A stretch of 64,000 nucleotides of DNA from Dyella marensis (GTDB taxonomy: Bacteria; Pseudomonadota; Gammaproteobacteria; Xanthomonadales; Rhodanobacteraceae). The stretch lies in contig NZ_FONH01000001.1 of the NCBI RefSeq assembly GCF_900112865.1, forward strand, positions 124,001-188,000, in the 5' to 3' direction. Positions 63,793 through 64,000 of the stretch are shown one piece after another (the first letter of the stretch is position 1; each line of letters begins with the position of its first letter). The notes under the pieces were generated by a model. The model saw nothing but the letters and a program-made list of their open reading frames with translations. It searched no databases and had not been told where the DNA came from. The position numbers were made by a program, and so were the translations under genes.

Positions 63793-64000
63793 ATGCTCAG
63801 AATCCAGGTCAGCCATTCCTACTTCCTGCGCTACGACCGCAAGCAGTGGGAACGCGGCAAGCCCTATCCGCCCCTCGCCACCCTGCAGGTGGCCTCGCTG
63901 CTGTGGGACCTGGGGCATGAAGTGAGCCTGTTCGACGCCATGCTCGCCGACGGCGTGGAGGACTACGCTGGCTCGCTGACCGCGGCCTCGCCGGACGTGG
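63793..64000 (+). CDS. B12-binding-type radical SAM protein, N-terminus (cut by window end)
   Basis: 69 codons are visible, MLRIQVSHSYFLRYDRKQWERG followed (landmarks) by KPYPPLATLQVASLLWDLGHEVSLFDAML. The P-P-L-A-T-L-x-V-A-S-L-L-x-D-x-G-H-E-V pattern is the start of the cobalamin-binding Rossmann domain that precedes radical SAM domains; the CxxxCxxC motif lies beyond the window. No strong ribosome site is seen. Divergent from the kinase/ABC pair, which may be part of the same locus. Confidence 0.7.
   Translation, partial: MLRIQVSHSYFLRYDRKQWERGKPYPPLATLQVASLLWDLGHEVSLFDAMLADGVEDYAGSLTAASPDV

Overview
The window is 64 kb of GC-rich chromosomal DNA. Gene content and protein style point to a gammaproteobacterium of the Xanthomonadales/Lysobacterales, most likely Rhodanobacteraceae (Rhodanobacter, Dyella, Frateuria or Luteibacter type). 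That placement is inference from protein families; no rRNA or marker gene is present. I see no insertion sequence, prophage, CRISPR array or replication origin. LAYOUT. 0-17 kb is an oxygen-limitation region: universal stress protein, beta-CASP metallo-beta-lactamase protein, a broken small-heat-shock-like gene, dodecin, a CBS-BON protein, the complete cbb3 oxidase locus ccoNOQPHIS plus a TauE/SafE-like membrane protein, divergent hemN, then succinate-semialdehyde-type dehydrogenase, zinc alcohol dehydrogenase and oleate hydratase. Six 14-bp FNR/Anr-like palindromes sit in the promoter regions of these genes, so one low-oxygen regulator (not in the window) probably controls them together. 17-18.4 kb is a less GC-rich stretch with orphan genes. 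18.9-23 kb holds a secreted GH76-like hydrolase facing a Tat-exported GH127-like beta-L-arabinofuranosidase. 23-25.3 kb holds a DUF308 membrane protein, a small orphan and a GDPD-like protein that has lost its metal ligands. 25.5-37.1 kb is a self-contained selenocysteine/formate module: Sec-containing formate dehydrogenase-N (alpha with an in-frame UGA and visible SECIS, beta, gamma), fdhE, a permease, selA, selB, selC (tRNA-Sec) and, convergent, selD. The selB reading frame ends inside selC. 37.3-42.7 kb carries an exported endonuclease/exonuclease/phosphatase-fold protein, a methyltransferase, an H-NS protein with a histone-H1-like tail, a small lipoprotein, a small GRPRK-motif protein beside an AT-rich islet, and an SGNH hydrolase. 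42.8-48.9 kb is a heme-uptake operon (receptor, HmuS, HmuT, HmuU, HmuV) behind a Fur box. 49-53.4 kb has a PAS-PAS hybrid histidine kinase, a VirK/YbjX-family protein and orphans. 53.4-57.7 kb is a FecI/FecR/TonB-receptor cell-surface signalling set. 57.9-60.8 kb groups stress-type proteins: an H1-like DUF6496 protein, a KGG protein, a DUF4142 protein and a BON protein. 60.9-64 kb, cut by the window edge, has an ABC exporter fused to its ATPase, an HprK-like kinase overlapping it, and a divergent B12-binding radical-SAM-type protein; this looks like the edge of a modification/export locus I cannot name. REPEATS. Four copies of a paired REP element (GTAG-headed hairpins, head to head) lie against gene ends; three fill gaps between convergent transcription units. 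A second palindromic family (CGTCATTCCGGC...) closes the BON/ABC gap and supplies the ABC stop codon. HOW IT WORKS TOGETHER. The genes suggest a respiratory bacterium adapted to changing oxygen: high-affinity cbb3 oxidase with its Cu ATPase and assembly factors, oxygen-independent heme synthesis, formate oxidation to the quinone pool with dedicated Sec machinery, and scavenging of heme and ferric siderophores for the cytochromes and Fe-S enzymes these need.
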